NCBI GenBank assembly: GCA_030589965.1
Contig: JAUUZM010000031.1
Span: forward strand, 1-15,424
Length of the DNA: 15,424 bases
Direction: 5' to 3'
DNA from: Bacteroides sp.
Lineage (GTDB): Bacteria; Bacteroidota; Bacteroidia; Bacteroidales; SM23-62
Positions 14,195 through 15,424 of the stretch are shown here, one piece after another (within the stretch, counting starts at the first letter, position 1; each line of letters begins with the position of its first letter). A program made the position numbers and the translations under genes. The notes beneath the pieces were generated by a model that was given only the letters and a program-made list of their open reading frames with translations, was not told where the DNA came from and did not search any database.

Positions 14195-15093
14195 TTCTTG
14201 TCCTCCTTTTTTGTTGGTTCATCAGATTCACCGGCCTCCAAAGTTTTTGCTACAGGCTCAGGTTTTGGTTTCCTGGGTGGGAAACCTATTTCATGAATGG
14301 AGTTGGTTGGACATACAGGTGGGCATTTCCGGCAAAGTTTGCATTTGACAGGATCGATATAGGCCAGGAAATTTTCAATGGTAATGGCGTCGTGGGGACA
14401 TACTTTTTCGCATTTTCCGCAACCGATACAGGCCACTGAACAACTTTTCTTGGCAATGCCACCTTTATCCTCGTTGATGCAACTGACAAAAATCTTTCGA
14501 TCCCGCTTAGCTCGTTTCCTGAGTTCAATAATATCTTTTGGACAAGCCTCAACACAGGCGTTACAGGCTGTGCATTTTTCATCTACCACCTCAGGTAATC
14601 CGGTTTCAGGATTCATATGGATGGCATCAAATTCACAGGGCCTTACACAATCTCCATGTCCGAGGCATCCCCACTGGCAACCTGTATCCCCGGCATAAAG
14701 GCTGCTGGCTACGGCACATGAAGTAGCACCATCATACTGGTTGGTTCTTGGTCTGCAGGCAAAAGATCCGGAACAGCGGACGACCGCAACTTCCGGGTCC
14801 TGCTCCAAAGCTTCCATTCCAAGGATTCCGGCCACATTGGCCATGGTGTCGTTGCCTCCAGGGGGACAAAAAAGGCCGCTCATATTTTCTGCTTTTACAC
14901 ATGCTTCCGCGAAATTCCGGCAGCCTGCATATCCGCATCCACCACAGTTGGCAGAAGGAAGGGCATCCTCTACATCATCAATCCTGGGATCCTCAATTAC
15001 CCTGAATCTCTGGGCAATGAGGAAGAGGATAATAGCCGCAGCTACGCCAGTGGCGCTAAGTGATATAATCGTATATAAAATAACCTGGTTCAT
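14191..15093 (-). CDS. rnfB: Rnf complex ferredoxin-like subunit RnfB, with many Fe-S motifs
   Basis: The 300-residue protein begins with one membrane helix (about 5-27). An RnfB-type Fe-S domain follows, with C50-C53-C58 and C76 (NCGGCGYAGC). Then come several cubane-type motifs: C139-C143-C149-C153 (unusual spacing), C174-C177-C180-C184, C222-C225-C228-C232 and C251-C254-C257-C261. Further cysteines at 107, 113, 126, 205 and 218 may complete additional sites. It accepts electrons from reduced ferredoxin and passes them to RnfC. The proteobacterial RsxB is about 190 residues with fewer clusters; a longer, cluster-rich RnfB is seen in anaerobes. The C-terminal tail is charged and rich in Pro, Lys and Glu. 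ATG at 15091-15093 follows the rseC stop after an 11-bp gap. Confidence 0.93.
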   Translation of the reverse strand: MNQVILYTIISLSATGVAAAIILFLIAQRFRVIEDPRIDDVEDALPSANCGGCGYAGCRNFAEACVKAENMSGLFCPPGGNDTMANVAGILGMEALEQDPEVAVVRCSGSFACRPRTNQYDGATSCAVASSLYAGDTGCQWGCLGHGDCVRPCEFDAIHMNPETGLPEVVDEKCTACNACVEACPKDIIELRKRAKRDRKIFVSCINEDKGGIAKKSCSVACIGCGKCEKVCPHDAITIENFLAYIDPVKCKLCRKCPPVCPTNSIHEIGFPPRKPKPEPVAKTLEAGESDEPTKKEDKK

Positions 15094-15104
15094 ACCCTCT
15101 ATTC

Positions 15105-15424
15105 TCAGATTTTCTGCAATAAAAATGAAAACTGACGTTCAAGTTTTCCTCTGAACATCTTTAATCCGATGTAATAAGGAGGAAGAACGGCCAGGGATAC
15201 CAATCCGGCAATCAGCTCGGAATTTCCCAATGCTGAAACAATAATCAGGGTGGACAGGACAAGCAGGAAGGGTAGGACATATGCCAGGAACAGTGCCCTG
15301 AATCCGAGGGATTGAGCCAGGACGACGCGGACCTTATCACCATTACTGTATTGAGAGGGACCGGTTTTTACCCGGAGATACTTTTCTGTTTCTTCCGTTA
15401 CATTGCAGGCTCCCCTGGCACGAC
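15105..15424 (-). CDS. rseC: RseC/MucC-family protein, C-terminal part (5' end outside window)
   Basis: From the window edge the minus-strand frame (first full codon CGT at 15420-15422) reads about 106 residues to TGA 15105-15107. The sequence has GDKVRVVL followed by SLGFRALFLAYVLPFLLVLS, a first membrane helix, then a second helix region ending LAVLPPYYIG and a basic tail (LKMFRGKLERQ). This is the pattern of RseC/MucC, two-helix membrane proteins that in Bacteroidota and many other bacteria precede the Rnf genes (also linked to SoxR reduction). The N-terminal Cys-rich part is missing from view. The short 11-bp spacing to rnfB places it in the same transcript, probably first. Its exact role in this lineage is not known. 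Confidence 0.85.
   Translation of the reverse strand, partial: RARGACNVTEETEKYLRVKTGPSQYSNGDKVRVVLAQSLGFRALFLAYVLPFLLVLSTLIIVSALGNSELIAGLVSLAVLPPYYIGLKMFRGKLERQFSFLLQKI

Noticed and set aside
14741..15154. Plus-strand open frames antisense to rnfB and rseC
   Set aside because: They overlap strongly conserved Fe-S motifs of rnfB on the other strand and show no recognisable domain.

Overview
The window reads as a chromosomal segment of a member of the Bacteroidota, probably Bacteroidales/Marinilabiliales-like. This rests on a HU-CCDC81/SPOR-type protein, a FadL-type porin, the absence of clear Shine-Dalgarno sequences before most starts, TAnnTTTG-like promoter elements, and the rseC-rnfB-C-D-G-E-A gene order. 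These are family-level inferences; no rRNA or other marker is present.

Left part (1-5580, all +): the C-terminal end of an outer-membrane FadL/OmpP1-like protein, closed by a strong intrinsic terminator (621-658). Then come a secreted protein of unknown function with a TPR-like tail, a YhhN/TMEM86-type lysoplasmalogenase, a membrane-anchored endonuclease/exonuclease/phosphatase (EEP) fold hydrolase, and a large penicillin-acylase-family Ntn hydrolase. The last three are closely spaced (gaps of 6 and 27 bp), probably co-transcribed, and all look like membrane or periplasmic hydrolases.

Middle (5581-6939): a visibly AT-rich scar of gene fragments. In order it holds the C-terminal end of a tyrosine recombinase, a broken ParE/RelE-type toxin, a short Rhs-core-like relic (YDYG motif), and a MNT nucleotidyltransferase antitoxin (mntA) disrupted by an apparent internal deletion. 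An apparently intact HEPN toxin (hepT, RX4HXY) follows, then a second, clearer Rhs-core-like relic. A 12-bp direct repeat on both sides of the MNT/HEPN pair falls exactly in the codons for the YDYG motif. This is the most unusual part of the window: a toxin gene whose neutralising partner is broken, lying between two Rhs relics.

Right part: a minus-strand pair (HU-like/acidic linker/TM/SPOR protein, then a single-domain response regulator whose phospho-acceptor loop is one residue short) lies divergent from a plus-strand polyphosphate-glucokinase-type ROK kinase. That kinase converges with zero spacing on the minus-strand Rnf operon, which is complete for rnfB, C, D, G, E and A and is led by a partial rseC at the window edge. 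The Rnf genes are spaced from 11 bp apart to 8 bp overlapping, and they carry the expected cofactor motifs: Fe-S cysteines in RnfB/C, FMN-threonine sites in RnfD/G, and paired membrane cysteines in RnfA/E. They should encode an ion-pumping ferredoxin:NAD+ oxidoreductase.

I saw no CRISPR array, rRNA, tRNA or intact insertion sequence.
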